DNA from: Heloderma charlesbogerti
Taxonomy: Eukaryota; Chordata; Lepidosauria; Squamata; Helodermatidae
Length of the DNA: 64,000 bases
NCBI GenBank assembly: GCA_026122225.1
Contig: JANEZZ010001866.1
Location: forward strand, 248,001 to 312,000
Direction of reading: 5' to 3'
Below the pieces are notes generated by a model, which was not told where the DNA came from, made no database searches, and saw only the letters and a program-made list of their open reading frames with translations. This document shows, one piece after another, positions 38,201-53,200 of the stretch; position 1 is the first letter of the stretch; the number at the start of each line of letters is the position of its first letter. Made by a program: the position numbers and the translations under genes.

Positions 38201-41200
38201 CAGTCCACAAGGGAGATTACTTGATCAAAAAATGAGATCAGATTAGTCTGGCAAGATTTGTTCTTGACAATTCCATGTTGGCTTCGAGTAATCACTGCAT
38301 TGTTTTCAAGGTTTTCATTGTTTTCCCCAATCTACTGCCCATGGATTTTAACATGTCACACACAGTTATCTTTAGTTTTAAACCAGAAACCCCCAAATGC
38401 CATAGCCTAGTCTTCTCCCAACATGATATCCTCCAGATGTGTTGGACTGCAGCTCCCATCATTCCCAGCCAGCCTGGCCATGTCAGCTGGGAATGTTGGG
38501 AGCTGCAGCCCAACACATCTGAAGGACATAAAGTTGGGGAATGTTGAGCTAGCCTTTCCCCCTAATGAAGGTGTTCCAACTCCCAATCCTTCCTAGCTAC
38601 TCTGGCATATTATCAGTAGTAAAGCGAAAGTGGTGCCCATTCAAGTCAGTCTCCACTGCTGTTTATCTCACCTCTGGAATTTATGCCTGCTAAGGAAGGG
38701 CATCCCTTACCAATGCCACCTGCATTTGCCTTATTATGGTGTGCCTGGTAGAATTATTGTTCACTTCTCTCAAAATGTACGAGCAATATCCTATTTGGCA
38801 TGAGCAATAACGTAGATTACGTTGCGCTAGCATAAGCTCCCTCTGGCGCTGTGCCAACAGCATCTGCTGGTGAGATGGGAAACCCACTGGGCCAGCAAAT
38901 GCTCTTGGTACTGTGCTAGAGGTAGCTGATGCTAGCACCATGTAATGTACATTGGCACTCTTGCCGAACAGGATTCTGACCCCTAAATGCCCAATGGACG
39001 GGGCCGGGGTGGGGAGAGATGGGTCAGCTTTGTTTTTTCTTGTCTGTCGTTGGGTGGGGATGCGTTTATGTTGCTTTTTCGTCGTTTGTAATTGAAATAT
39101 ATTCTGGAACCTAAATTATGCTAATAAGCTTTGCATATATTTTTCATAATTTATTCCAGCCTGATAGATGTGTTGGAGTAAATGCCCATCACTCCCAGCC
39201 AGCATGGCCCACTGGCCTGGAGGAAGAGAAAGGACCTCACCCCACACCCACGGCAACAGCAGGGATTTCACCCTGGGTCACCCCCAGTCCAAGTGCGGCC
39301 TTTGCTGCACTATGCCACACTGGCTGCATGATCAACATCCCTCTCTTAGGAAGCCTTGATTAGAAAGATCAATAATTTCATTCATATTTGTTAAAGTGTA
39401 ACTGGCCATTCATCCAAAATGCATTTTTAATGCAAATATCGTTATTACTGCCTAATTTTAAATTGCTTAGAAACTCCTGCTTGCCACAAAGGCTGAAACC
39501 CAGCGCAATTAAAGAGCACTCACAGACTTTACAGGAACAGGCAAAACAAAAACAAAAACCCCATATGCACACATCTTCTTGCAGTGAGAAGCCCCGTGTC
39601 ATCCTGCTTGTCCTGTAGCAAACAGGATGTGGAGAGGAGCAAAATGAGTTAAAGGTAGTTCGTTGACTCAAGATAGAACTCAAACTGTGCTTGCCCTCAT
39701 GGGGCCGGGCTTCGGAGGAAGCAGCTTGCACTGGGACAAAAGACAACGGCAGCTTAATTGCTGATAAAAATAGGGTTTCGAATAAATGCGCTATCAGTAC
39801 ACTGCCTAAGAACTCTTCCACTTCCGATTTCATTTAGCCAGGGGCAGCCCTTCTGGGAGGCGAGGAGAGGAGGAGGATCTTGGCCAGCATTCAGGACAGC
39901 AGTGAGCGAGGAAGATATAGACAGATCTGACCCGGGGGTGGGGGCACAATCCCCTAGGAAGTTCTCCAACATTGTGAGCCTCATTGAAATGAAAGGGACC
40001 TACACAAGACCAGCTCTCGTACAGGAGAATTTCCTGGGAGATTGGTGCCATGTTAGAAAACAGTCTGAGTCAGCTATGCATTTGACCGCGAGAAGCACTT
40101 GCCTGAAGGGGCTCAGAAGGACACAAGAAATTGCATGCTGCTGCCACCTCCTCCTCATTTAGGTAGCACATTTTCTACCTATTTTTTTTGTTTGCAACTA
40201 TTCCCCCTTTTGCAATTAGGGAACCACAGAGGTCCATTTTCTCATTGGAGCAGGTGTTTCAGTGAGGAAGGAACAAGCCTGCCAATTCCTCTTCTTTAAC
40301 TAAGAAAGCTGCAAAAATGCTGATTTTTGTGCCCCATCTTGAGTTGCTTCAACTGGCAAAAGCAGAAGACCAGTGTTGCAAACTCAGAATTATGGCCTTA
40401 TGAACTCAGCATGTGGCCAGCAACGTTCGCATTATGAGAATCTGCCAGAAATTTCTCCCCTCCCCAAACTCGCTTCAGCTCTCGGCAATTCAATTGACTT
40501 TTCACTCCCATAGGTGAGGTGGACAGTCGCCATTTTGGGAGCAGTTTCCGTCAGACAAAAGACTTCAAAGAACTCCAAAGTCTCAAAGGGCGGTCGGAGA
40601 GCCTCCTTGACTTGCCAGGGCCTCCAGCCGGCAATTGCTCAAAACAGCTCTTTACCTGATGGTGCTTCTGGAAGACGCGCCTGTGTACATTTTGCCAATG
40701 CTAGGCAACGATGCATTGATTATTCAGGAAGTGCAACGCATCGGGGAGACCAACACGCTAACAAGGATTTAGTGTTGTCAGGGCAAGATGGGCTTGTTCT
40801 CCAGAGCAACACGTCTGGCAAACTCTTCAAACAATCCATCATGGAGGTGGGGGAAATGCTTTATGGGCCTACCAGTCCAGGGAAGGGGGGGGGCACACCA
40901 ACATTCCATACGCGAGACACAACCTGCTACAGCTCAGTGCTAGAGCAGCCGCTTTGCACGTGGAGGGTCCAGCTTCAACCTGTGCTGTCTCCAGGTAGGG
41001 CTGGGCAAGGGCAATTGTTTGAAAACCTGGAGAGCCCTTGCCAGTCGGGGTAAATAATACTGAGCTGAATGGACACACAGGCTGACTTGGTAGAAGGCAG
41101 CTTCCTATACACACCCTGGAATTCCTGGATTATTAACAAACATTACAATCCGCCCTTCATGTACCCAAACAAGGATGTCAAAAGATTTGCAAGAAATGAT

Positions 41201-44200
41201 CCCAGTGTAAAGATGGAACACATTACATATGCAACAACCCAATTTAAGCAAGGGTTGAGGGGGAGCATTTTACTCTTTCAACATCAAGCTCCACAGACTA
41301 TCTAAACACTGCCAAAAATAAGCTAGCAAGTCTCTCGACCTGTTTGACCAGTGGCCTCAACTACACTGACCCAAACCACTGGCCAATGGCCCCTCCACCT
41401 GAATTCAGCCCTATTCAGAGCTTTAAAGCCACAGAGTTACTCAAATTGGACAAAGAAGCATACAGCTGCAAAGCAAACATATATTGGTTTCATACCAGTT
41501 TAAGTGTCACGGCCTCCACCCAAAAATCTTAGGAGTTGTAGCATGACCGTTCTCTGTCAGAGATCCCTAGCTTCCCTCAACACACACACTGAACTACAGT
41601 CTGTAGGATTCTCTAAGGGGAGGAAAATGACTTTTAAATTAGTTTAGGTCTGTGGTATAAATATGCCCTTGAGGCTCCTAACTCTTGCAGCCTGGAAGTT
41701 AAAAAGATTAGATGAAGGGAAAATGCCAGCAGCCTAATTTTTGCGGCTCCTGCCTGTGTGTTGCCAGCAGCACTGAGAAGATAGTAAGTGTGCATTACTG
41801 TGTCCCAAAGAAGCCCAGATTTGACAATTTGTGGCCAACTGTGGATTAACTCCTGGTGCAACAAGAAAATCCCCCCACGCCCAGACATTCTGTGAGAGGT
41901 AGCATAAACGGATTTCAAAAGTGACAGATCTCCTTCAGAGATCAAGTCTGGTAGCCCTACAAGCTACTCAAACTAAAGCAGCTGGAGCAACATTGCTGGA
42001 GGGCTGCAACCATCTTGCCCTGCTTGCAAAGCTTCTCCCAAAACATCTGGCTGGACCCTGCTGGACGACAGAGTGCTGCGCTGGAGACACCCCGGCCCAC
42101 CTGATGTGCCAGTCCTCCTGCTCTCACTCCAGTATCTGCAGTCACAACCTCTCACACCGCTGACCTGAACATGGGTTCCACACAAAATGGGGCACACCTA
42201 CACACACAACCCAGGCTCATTTATGAAAATATTTCCAAACTGTGTGCGGGGAAGAAGTGTGCCTTGAACAACAAAGCCACTACATTGGTCAGACTCACCA
42301 GTCTATGCTCCTTGGACTGGGGCAGCCCTATGGAGCATGGATGCCTGCTCCCCCCATGCTGAACCAGTCAAGGCAGAGTGTAAGGCAGCATTCCCCAACT
42401 TGGTACCCTCCAGATGTTTAGGCAACTCCCATCATCCCCGACTACTGGCAGGAGCTGATGGGAGTTGAAGTCCAAAGCATCTGGAAGGCACCGGGTGAGG
42501 TCACACCAGGATTCCCTGAAGCAGCCCATGCTACAGCTGAGGTGGCAGGAGAATTCCAGAGGGATCACTGTCAGCCCACAGTCCTGGGCCAAGAGGCCAC
42601 AGCAATGGGGGTCTGCCCACTGTTCTGGGAACTGATCTGCTTTGTTTGTTAAGCACCATTTGCTCCAAATGTCACCCAGGAAAGCACACAACTGGTCCCT
42701 AGGAATCAATACTTGGGCAAACACAGATGTGGCGTGTGCAATTCAGATCACCAACGTAATGCAGGGGGAATAAAATTCACACAACTTACCAATCTTCTGG
42801 CTGAAAATCTTATTGAAGGTTAACTCTCCTCTCTCCTCCAAATACTTCTGCATCACACTTCGGATACTGAAAGAGAAATCATTGCAAACAGATTACTTCT
42901 AGGTACCTCACCCTCCACAAGGAAATTAAGAAAGATCTGGCCGTGCTCAGACGATCAGCAGAGGAAACAACGCAGTATAGGTTGTTTCCCCAGCACCACA
43001 CATACCAGTTGCGCGACCAGCATTTCCCTCATCATCTGTGCCGCAGACTGCCATGTTGTCCAAACCCAGTGTGCAGCACAGCAGGGGTGGCTTCTCACCC
43101 ACCCCACAACCACTACTGCAAGCCATGGGTTCAGACCACATTGCAACCCACAGCGTGGGTAATTAGGGAAATGCCAGTCACGTAACCGGCACATATGGGG
43201 GAAACAACCCATACTGCGCTGTTTCCCCCTCTGATCATCCGAACCCAGTTAGTAAGTAGAACACACACACACACACACATCCAACAGCTGGGATTGTTTA
43301 GCTTGGAAAAAAGGAGGGTCAGGGGAGACATGATAGAAGTCTACAAAATTATGCATGGTGTGGAGGATGTGGACAGGGAGACATCTTTCCCTCTCTTTCA
43401 AAACACTAGAACCCAGGGTCATCCCATGACATTGATTGGTGGGAGATACAGGACACATAAAAGGAAGGACTTCTTCACACAGCGCAGAGTTAAACTACGG
43501 AATTTAGTAGTTTACTAAATTTAGTAGCCACCACAAGACATAGCAATGGCCACCAATTTGGATGGCTTTAAAAGGGGCTAGACAAATTCCTGGAGGAAAA
43601 GGCTATCAATGTCTATTAGTCTTGATGGCTATGTGCAACCTCCAGTACCAGAGTCAGTGAGCCTATGTACACCAGTTGCTGGGGAACATGGGTGGGAGGG
43701 TGCTGTTGCGCTCATGCCCAGCTTGTGGGTTCCTGATCGACAGCTGGTTGGTCACTGTGTGAACAGAATGCTGGACTAGATGGACCCTCAGTCTGATCCA
43801 GCAGGGCTCTTCTTATGTTCTAACCCCAAGGCTAATGTGGCCATGTCAAAGCAGCTGCACAACCCTTAAATTATCATTTAAGCGATCATGTTTTCTAACA
43901 GAAATGGAAGTTCTGCAAAAACAAACCACCCCTAAAGCATTCATATATATTCCATCACACTCTTTTAACATTTTGTCACATTCAAGAAACAAAATCCAGG
44001 ATGGAGCTATTCCGACTGATAGCAAAGAGCAGCCAAACAGAACACGCACACGCAAAAAAAAAACAACCAGCGAAGAACTGAGAACACATCCCCCAAAGCA
44101 TGCTTTGACTGAAGCATAAGTGGAATCCCAGTGTCCCCAGAGAAGATATTGTGCTGAAATACCTGGGGCATTTTGTGCCTTCCAATTAAGTCCTCCATTT

Positions 44201-47200
44201 TTCAGCATCTCTTCTGAAGCGTTGCCTCTTTGCTAGGAGGGGCTTCCTGGGATTTTTGGGTGCTGCCCCCCCTTTTTTTGCTGTGCAAACAGGAACAGGC
44301 TTGATTCTTAATGGATTGTGTCACCAGGGACAGGAAACTAACTCTGTGCTCCCCCCCGCCACCTCAGTGGTGGCACACACACCTTTACTATCACGTACAG
44401 TCTGAACACACATGATGCATCAAACCTGCTGGAAACTGCGCAGCTCTGTGGCTGGTCATTGCCTAGAAAACCTGCACATGGCACCCTTGAGTTCCACAGA
44501 AGTAAAACAGGATATCACTATAGCCAATAAGTACATATAATTTTCTCCCATATATATGGATGGTCACTCCTGACCCCTGCTGACAGACTCCCAGGACAGG
44601 TTGCACACCCAGAGCTCCTTGCAACGCACAAACTGCTCGTATCCCACTAGCACAATGAGAGGCATCTGGCTGGCATACATCTAAATGCACCAGCAGAGAG
44701 AGCCAGCTATCTTTGCGCGGGCAATGAGATGGATGGCTTGGATCGTCTTAGGAATGACTCAAGTACAACTCATTTGCTTGCACAGAGTATTATGTTTTAT
44801 AGGCAAAAGTGACGGGAGCTGAGAAATACCTCACAATTCTCCCGGTTTCCCATTAACAGAATTGACTTTTGGGGGTCCCACTGTTTTTCAATTATAAAAA
44901 AGCAAGTGCAGATTAGCACCAATTTGGGAAGGTTTGATGTACTACCTCCCCAAGCTCAACAGGAGACCTGAGATGATTTGGAGATGGGCTTTGCCACATT
45001 TGCAACTGCAGCATGTCTTGAAGACAGAGGAAGCCTTCGAGCAAAGAGGCGTTTCTTCCTACACGTTCCCCAATCTTCAGCTTGCTCAGACAAATGAGAA
45101 TCCACAGCTTGCTTCATCATCAAATTCCTTCCTAGCTGTGTGATCATGTGACTGCTCAGGACAGTCACATGTGTAGGAAGTTGGAATAGTCAGCCCTCCT
45201 GATACCAGTGGGGGCACAGGTAAGATGCTGAGGAAAGGGCTTCTGGAAAAAGCGCAGCCACACCAGTAAAAGCCACTGTCTAGGAAGACCTCACAGACAG
45301 ACATTCAGCTTTCCTTGCATCCACTTTGTCAGGCAAGGGCCTTTTGGCAGTTGAGACACTACTCAAATCCTAAAACATTTCTCATTATTTACTTTATTTG
45401 GCACCTGTGCCAGGAAACGATCTTGGGGTGATCCACCAAGGCTTGGAGGCTGTTAAAACCAGGGGAAGCTACAGCAACAACATGAGTTGCATTTCCAGAA
45501 GACCATTTGGGGAGGGAAGAGCAGTGGGAGGAGACTTGCTCCTGCTCAGATTGGACTGGCTAGCAATGCAAAGCAGGGGAGGCATTTTTGTCTTTGGGTT
45601 CAGGGCATGGTTTAACATGGCTGGGCAAGCAACTTGGAGCGGTTAGTATCTTTCTCCCAACTCCCCATACGTGGCTCCCTATGGTCCAGATGACATAGGC
45701 CCAAAGTATGGGTCTATGCCCCTGACCATTGGCCATGCTGGCTGCAGTTGATGAGAGTTGTAGTCCCAATCATCTGGAAGGCACCAGGCATAGGCTGATC
45801 TTTGTATAGGGAGCTGCTGATCTTGCCTTCAGACAGGAAGACAAGATGACTAAAACGCAATGGGGATCTCAAGCACGATGAACTGGGAGCATCCATGCCA
45901 GCTGTCCCTTAAGGCAACACATCGAAATCCACATGGCCATTGCCTCTTGCTCCTCAGGGAGCCACCCCAGCCATGCTTCCAGGACCATGGCTTTAGCCAA
46001 TGACTCCACTCCAGACTAGGAAAGGCAAAAGGCAAGGGGGAGGAGGAGAGAACCCTGGGCTATTAAATGGAGCTGGAGCAACTTGATGCCTTCCAAGATG
46101 TAGGACATTAAGAAGCAGTTGCTCTTTTAGTCGTTTGCGAGAGCCGGCCTGGCCTTTGACAGTGCAGGCTCAGGACTCCTGAATGGCACAGCCACAGCAA
46201 GCGTTGTTAAAGGGAGGGCGAAGGTTAACGCCAGTGCGGAAGGTACACTCCACATTCACGTCAGGAAGAGGACGGACAGCACCACGAGGCAATGGAAGGT
46301 GCTCGTGAACCAGGGATCCTAGCAGTCAGGCTCCAGAGCCCAACTCCTGCACCACCAGAGTCCCATGTCCACTGAGCTCTGGGCTGCAAAGGAGCCATCT
46401 GGGCTCCTGTATTGGCCTGCCTGAGCCTCCAGTCAGCGGACCCCATCCTGGCCCCCCAGGCTCCACAAAGCCCTAGCCCCAAGCTGGTGCCTTCCAGGTG
46501 GTTTTAGACTACAACACCTACAACTTTTTTAAAATATATTTTTATTTATTTTATCTTTCTAAACACTACTAGAATTACCAACAACCTACTCAGTAACTCC
46601 TACAACTCTTTACCACAGGCCATGCTGGCTGGGGCTGATGGGAGCTGAAATCCAAACCATCCGAAGGGCACTCTAAGTCACTTGCTTGTGGTGTGAGGAT
46701 TCTGCCCAAGCACCTGTTTGCTGCCTTAGATCTTGACCTCTGCCTGTTTCTGGCCCACTTGGATGGAGAACCCAACTGCCAGGGGCCTGACAGGCAGCTT
46801 ATCCAAGCAACTCTCTGCCACAAGCCAAGCAGCACAATGACAGGCCTCCTTCCTCAGTCCACAAACAACGTAGCTGACTCCGTGGCTGCTCTACTGAGCT
46901 GTTTCACTGCCATGCTGCAATGCCCACCTGCCCACCTGGAGAGGCGTAAGGAGATCCGAGGTGCAGCAAGGTTGTACACTCCTCCCCTCCAGCAGAGGCT
47001 GAGTAAAGACAGCAGGAACAGCCAGGCTCCAATACAAGGCAGGCAGGAGGGATCACACTGAGAGGCAGCTCTGTCAGTATAGCTTACGCTAATGCTGCTC
47101 CAAGCAATTCCCCCCGAGGACAACAACAGAACTACCCCCCCCCCGCTCCCAAAAAAAAAGCGATGGAGGAAGGGAGGGAGATTTCCAGTCCAAGGAACCC

Positions 47201-50200
47201 CTCCAATTTTGAATAGATGTCACTCTATCTGCGCACTCCCTGCCCCTTGGCTCAGTTGAATGCAGCTCCCCTCTGGCACCTGCGTTGTCATTACACTTGC
47301 TTTACTCTTGGGGAGTCTAATCCTCTTGTCCTCACCCCATGCTTTGGAAGGACCAAGAAAGTGTGTCTGGGTTCAGTACGCCAGGCCCCTTACTGAGGCA
47401 CAACACATGGTCTCAATTCAGCCCTGCAAGTTAAGTCCACAAAAGCTAGCCCCCAAACATTTTTACCCACTGGCCTGCATTCCTTCATTAGTAATTTGTA
47501 GCATATCAATGGCCAGATAGGAAAAAAAAAAAAAGGAACCAGCTCTCTTTCTGTTTACAGATGCTCCCATGCTGGCTACCTGGAGGCAATTCTTACTCAC
47601 CACAGGTGATCAGGGAAGTGGCTGTTTACAAGCCTGGTCCCAACTCCATAGCAATCCCTGCTCACAGGCAAGTTCAGTCTGAATAAATGAGCAAATCAAC
47701 TCAATCTCAGAGACTGAGAGACCTAATGGCCATGCAGTCCAACCCATATCAGTCTCCTGCAAATCTATACTTACCAACACCCAAACCAGCATGGCAAAGC
47801 TGTTATTTGAATCCAGTTCTTCAATGTTCAGATGCAAGACTTTAGACCACTCTACAGCCTGCTCCAGAAACAAACAGATTTCTTTGAAATGAGAAGGAAT
47901 AGCTGAGCCATTTGCAAATTTGCACAACTGTACAACACTCCAGTCCCAGAGCTGGAAACATTTCCCCAGAGAAGGGCTTTGACATTCTCATTTAGGATAA
48001 TTAGTCCCATACAGGTTATTCATTATTTTGAAGGGGGGGAAAGAAGTTAACACCACTAGTGGATGTTTCCTAGAGATGCTAGGAGGGAGGAAAGGAGTGG
48101 GAATGCATGGCTAACAAATTTTCTTTAACAATTCATTTTGGAGTAATTGCCAGGCTGACTGTTTGCTGCTGGAACACAACTGCTCATAAACACCAGCAGT
48201 TAGACACTGCCACCTTTCACTGATAACAGCTCTCTTTCAGATTGTATACATTTTGGATGGCTTTTACTTCCATTTTCCAGGTCTAACAGACCAGATCAAT
48301 TTTCACACCTTTCTAAACCTGTAACTGTATTGTGTTTCTCCAAACAACAAATTATCAACAAATTGCACCCTGTCTTCATTCCTAATGTATAAGAAATGAA
48401 GTCAATTAATATAGTTGCTCTCCGTCATTAAACCAGCAAAGAGCCGAGACAGAAAAGCCCTTAAGTGCTTAAGCCTTAGACTACAACATGCCCCCAGGAG
48501 ATCAATAAGTGGGCTGTGTCTGCGAACAGGCTCTCATCCTTCCCTTGCGCTGCACAGATGGAGCCGTCCAGAAGGGTGGTCAATGCGAACACGGGATGCA
48601 TCATGTGCAAACCTGTTTCTTCCCTGCAACAATCACTACAAACATCCACCCCGAGCTGCAGTGGCCTTTTCAAACTCTCTTTAAATTCTGTTTTAAACTG
48701 TTTGTTCTGATTTGTTTTGTTTTTTGGTAAGTTGCTCTGGAAACTTGTAGAAAGGTGGGATATAAACCCATAAAATAAATAAAAGCCTCTTCCAAAGCAT
48801 TAAAAGTGGGGGGCAGGGAGGTTTGAGGGCGGGGAAAGTTGAAGCAGGAAATGCATGAAAAGCCATAGCGTGTATTAGAGGTCTGCAACTGGAGGCCCCT
48901 TAGCCAAATCCAGCCCTTTTAAGGGATGCTATCCAACCTCCTCAAAACAGCAACCAAGGGGCAAACTAAGAGTGCACAGGAGATGCATCTGTGGCAATAG
49001 GACATGACAGTGGGGCATTATGGGGAATAGGGTTTGGAACATTCAATAAACTCTCCATGAAATGCAGGGCTAAAGCATAAGGTTAGGAAGGAATAGAGGA
49101 AGCCGCTTTATATTGCGTCAGGACTATTCATCCATCAAGCCCAGCATTGTCAACACCGACTGGCAGTGGCTCTCCAGAGTTCAGGCAAAGAAGGATATTT
49201 CCCATCACCTGCCCCTTTCCAGTGAAGATGCCAGGGACTGAACCTGGGACCTTTTGCATGTAAAGCAGGTACTCTACCACTGAACTATGGTCCCATCTTT
49301 GAACAAGCTGAACACCAAAAACTCAAGAATCAGTCAAGTAGCCCTGTTGCTGCCTTCACCTCAACAGCCAGCCAAGCAGCCTTGATTCTGCCATGAACTG
49401 GGACAGTCAAAATCAACAGAGAGCACTCTTCAGCCAATCCCAGAAGCCAGGATGTTCATTTAATAAGACTGGGGATTTTTTTTTCTTTTTTGCAACCAGC
49501 AATCCTGAGCTGCTGTTCCACAGAGAAATCTGCATATCTGATTTGCTCAACCACAAGATAAAGCAAGCAGAGAATCTTTTTAGACACCATTGGCTAATGG
49601 ACACTGGGTCTGATGTGGAGCTCTGTAAAAGTGTAAGCGTTGTTCTTTTCTTTCCCAGATTAGAATCAGCTTCTAACTTTAGTTTCTCAGTCTCTCTCTT
49701 TTTCTCCTTTTTCTGTTTTACTTCCTGGGATTCAGTATAAGCTCTTATACAGGCTGGAACCTTCTTTACATCTGTGGGCCCCACTAAGATTGCTAAAAGG
49801 CAATTTCTCAGTTCCTCTAACAATCAACTCTGCCTCCTTGCTGCGATTGAGCACCTGAATCTTTCTGCCTCTGTTCACACTTCCCCCACAACAGTTTCAG
49901 AATTTTTTTTAATGAAGTTTTATTTTATTTTGAAATAAAGTTTTAAAAAGGCAACAAAAAGAACACACATAATAATAAAACAAGATCACTGAAGAAACAA
50001 AGAAATTAACTAAATATAATTCTTTGTCTATTACCAATATTCTTCTGGAACAGCTACAGTAAAGCAGTCAAAGTAGAAGCTCACTATCTAATGAAAGTAT
50101 GAAACATGCATGTGTGCATTTGTTTCTCTCTCTCTCTCTCCCCCCACCCCTCTCTCTGTATATATGAGAGAGAGTATTAGCCAGAAAAAATGTAGGCAAC

Positions 50201-53200
50201 CATACTTGTTTGGACTTTGATCGTAAGTTTGAAGGGCTTATAGGAAATAAATGGAAACCACGGTGCTATAATAACTTTTTTAAAATTAGGATTCCTTGCT
50301 TGCTGCACTTGCTGAGTTTATCCATAACCATGATTTCCTAAATTTTATCAACCCATTGCTATTTTGTGGGTTATTTTGAAAATTTCCAATTATTCCAGCT
50401 GTACACAATTGCTTAAGAAGGTCTTTATGCAGAGCATTCGTGACATTCAAAAAGATGAAGAAGCATAACTTTAGGAATTATCAGCAGTCTAAGATGGCAA
50501 AATTCCTGACAGAGTACCAGGTTGAGGAAGGCTGCTCTAGAACGCCTGTCAGATGGTTTGGGATTTCACAGAAATAGGGTAAGACTCCACCACCAAGATA
50601 TCCTTCATATTCAACAGATGTTCTGCTAAGAAAACAGGGAACTGAAACTGAAAAGAGCAGATGAGCAGGCACCATCTCAGAACTTCAGGCACCCGATTCC
50701 CATCCCTGGCTTTCAGATCTTAAAGCTTGCCAACCACAGTTTGACAGGAAGGCCTCCAAAGCAATCTTGAAGACTGCCCTAACCTTGAACAATAAAGGAC
50801 CCAAGTGATTCTTCAGCGCTACTGCCAGGGCCGGGTTTTCATGCCTGGGACATACAGAGCTCACAGTTCAGTCAGAACAGGAGAGGGCCCTCAAATTTTC
50901 ATTGCACAATCAAGCACAGAGGTGAAGTGACCCTGATCTCGTCTGATCTTGGAAGCTAAGCAGGGTCAGCCCTGGTTAGTACTTGGATGGGAGACCGCCT
51001 GGGAATCAGGCTTCCTGCATTGAGCAGGGGGTTGGACTTGATGGTCTTGTAGGCCCCTTCCGACCCTATGATTCTATGAACTCTATAAGTCATGGAGGCC
51101 TTCATCAAGGACCCAACTTATCTCTAGGAAATACGACCAAGAGCAGGTGCTGTGGCTTCAGCTGACTAACCATGGGACAGCCAAACAGTATTTGCCATAT
51201 TTCTTAGCAAGAGATAATGTCAGTGGAAGACGTTGTCACAAGCCACCGCCACCTGCTGCAGATAAACAGCCACCAAATTTACAGCCCGTTGGTTAATTTT
51301 GTTTAAAAAAACAACCGAGTACAGCAAAGCCCAGAAAGAGATTTGCAAAGGGGGGATGCTTCCTCTCGCCAAAGAGCCAGTGTGGGGTAAGGGACAGTGT
51401 CAGCCTTGAAACCAGGGAGACTTGAGTTCAGATCCCTGTTCAGCCATGGCTTCTCATTGGCTAGGCCTACAAAAGTCACTTTCGTTCATCCTAACCTAAC
51501 TGCTTTGTCATGAACATAAACAAATGAACACATCCTGAGCTCCTCAGGGAAAGGGTGATAAACACAACACCAACAACTCAGAAAGTTGAAAGCCACGGTC
51601 GCTTTTATGAATCAATGTAGCTCTCTAAGACACTGCATGACGTTAAGCTTAAAGATCAATTTTATTTCTACTTCGGAAGGATTACAGACCTTCAGCTATG
51701 CACAGAGAGCTTGACTACATGAAACTGTGTCATACCGTCAATACATTGGTTCAGCTAGCCAATTATTGTCTGCTCCAGCCCTCCAGATGTGTTGGGCTGC
51801 AACTCCCAGCATTCCCAGCCTGGAGGGCACCAGATTGGGGAAGGGCCAACTGCTCTGACTGGCAGTGGCTCTCCACCGTCTCTGGCAGGGGTTGCGCCCA
51901 GCCCTGCAACCTCAGATGCAAGGGACTGAACCTAGGACAGACGCAAAACATGAGAACTCTAGCACAGAACTGTGCCCCTGCCCCCCATCCTGATGCAGCC
52001 TTACGGAAGGGTACGAGCAAAACTACCAGCCAGCTTACTCTGCATGAGACGAGGCAACTTGAGTGGCAGATCAAGTAAATGGCTTTTCTGGAAGGAACTG
52101 TTAGAAGCCCAGGGCAAGGCGCCAGTTCCAGGGTGCTCTCATGGTTGTTGCACTAGCTCAGCATTAAAAGGGGCAGGGGCAGTCCCTCTTGCTACCCCCA
52201 GTGGTGTCACTTGCGCCATGCACCTGCTCCGCCTTGTGGCTGTCCGCGTCTCAGTCCTAATCACAACATTTTAATACATTGGGCATGTGCACATTTGTAC
52301 ATGTGCGCATTTATCACCAGGAGACATGGCAGATCCCAGGACAAAAAGGTACAGAAAGCAGCACTGAAACGCAGAAGAGGAGAAGAGAAGATAATGCCAG
52401 GAGAAGAGGCAGAGGAGGGTAGAAGAATAGAGACTGGCTACTGAAGAGCTCAGGGCGACTGCCAAGAGCTACCAGAAGCTCTCCTGCACAAGTCTTCGGC
52501 AGGAGAATGTCCTGGTAGATTGTGCCCTTGGCAAATATGGAGATGTATCCGACACAAACACTCTTTTCCGGCCTTTTAAACCTGTAATGAGGCGCAAAAG
52601 GCAACTAAAAGGGTGCAAAAGGCAACTCATTCTAATGGGTCGTGTTCTAACTTGCACCACAATTTTTCTCTCCAAAGGGTTTGGGACACTTGAGCCCTCG
52701 CAGCCTTTTCCCAGAGCAAGGGTTAATTATCACCTGAAATCTGATTAGGAGGGCCTGCTCTCACCTCTTTTATTCTAGGAGAAGCAGAGCTTACATACCT
52801 AGGAACCAAACTGCCATGGTTGCTTTGGACATCTGTGCTACCACCCCACCCTGGTGCTGGCCCACAACCCCCATCATGATAGCAGGGTGTAGTCCAGTAC
52901 AGCCAGAGCGTACCAAGGTGGGGGAGACCAATCTATGGGGAAAAAACTAGACAGATCGCCCTTTGAAATTTGTTGGTGGGTCTGATACAGGATGGTAGCT
53001 TGCCCCTATTCTAGCCTCTGCCCAACATGGCGCCCTCCCATATGGGAACTGTAGCCCAACACATCTGGAGGGTGCCAGGTTGGCTGCCCTGTTACTTCCC
53101 AGAAAGATTTCCTATTGAGCAAGGAGCTAGCAACACACATGCACATAAACACACACACAGACACACATTTTAGCATTGTTCCCCACTGCTCCATTCCCAG

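Larger units (their letters stand above)
15619..42789 (-). other. GRK3 intron 2 (27 kb)
   Basis: This 27171-nt GT-AG intron is the largest in the window and is built mostly of decayed repeats, listed separately. I see no exon, RNA gene or other recognisable content in 15619-16560, 17430-18820, 27350-29640 (only CA and G/C runs), 30280-31590, 32520-33450, 39230-40910 and 41115-42380. No antisense gene was recognised. Confidence 0.85.

Noticed and set aside
50930..51006. A functional 5S rRNA gene
   Set aside because: The first about 25 and the last about 17 nucleotides of 5S are missing and the segment continues into a CR1 tail with no pol III terminator at the proper place.
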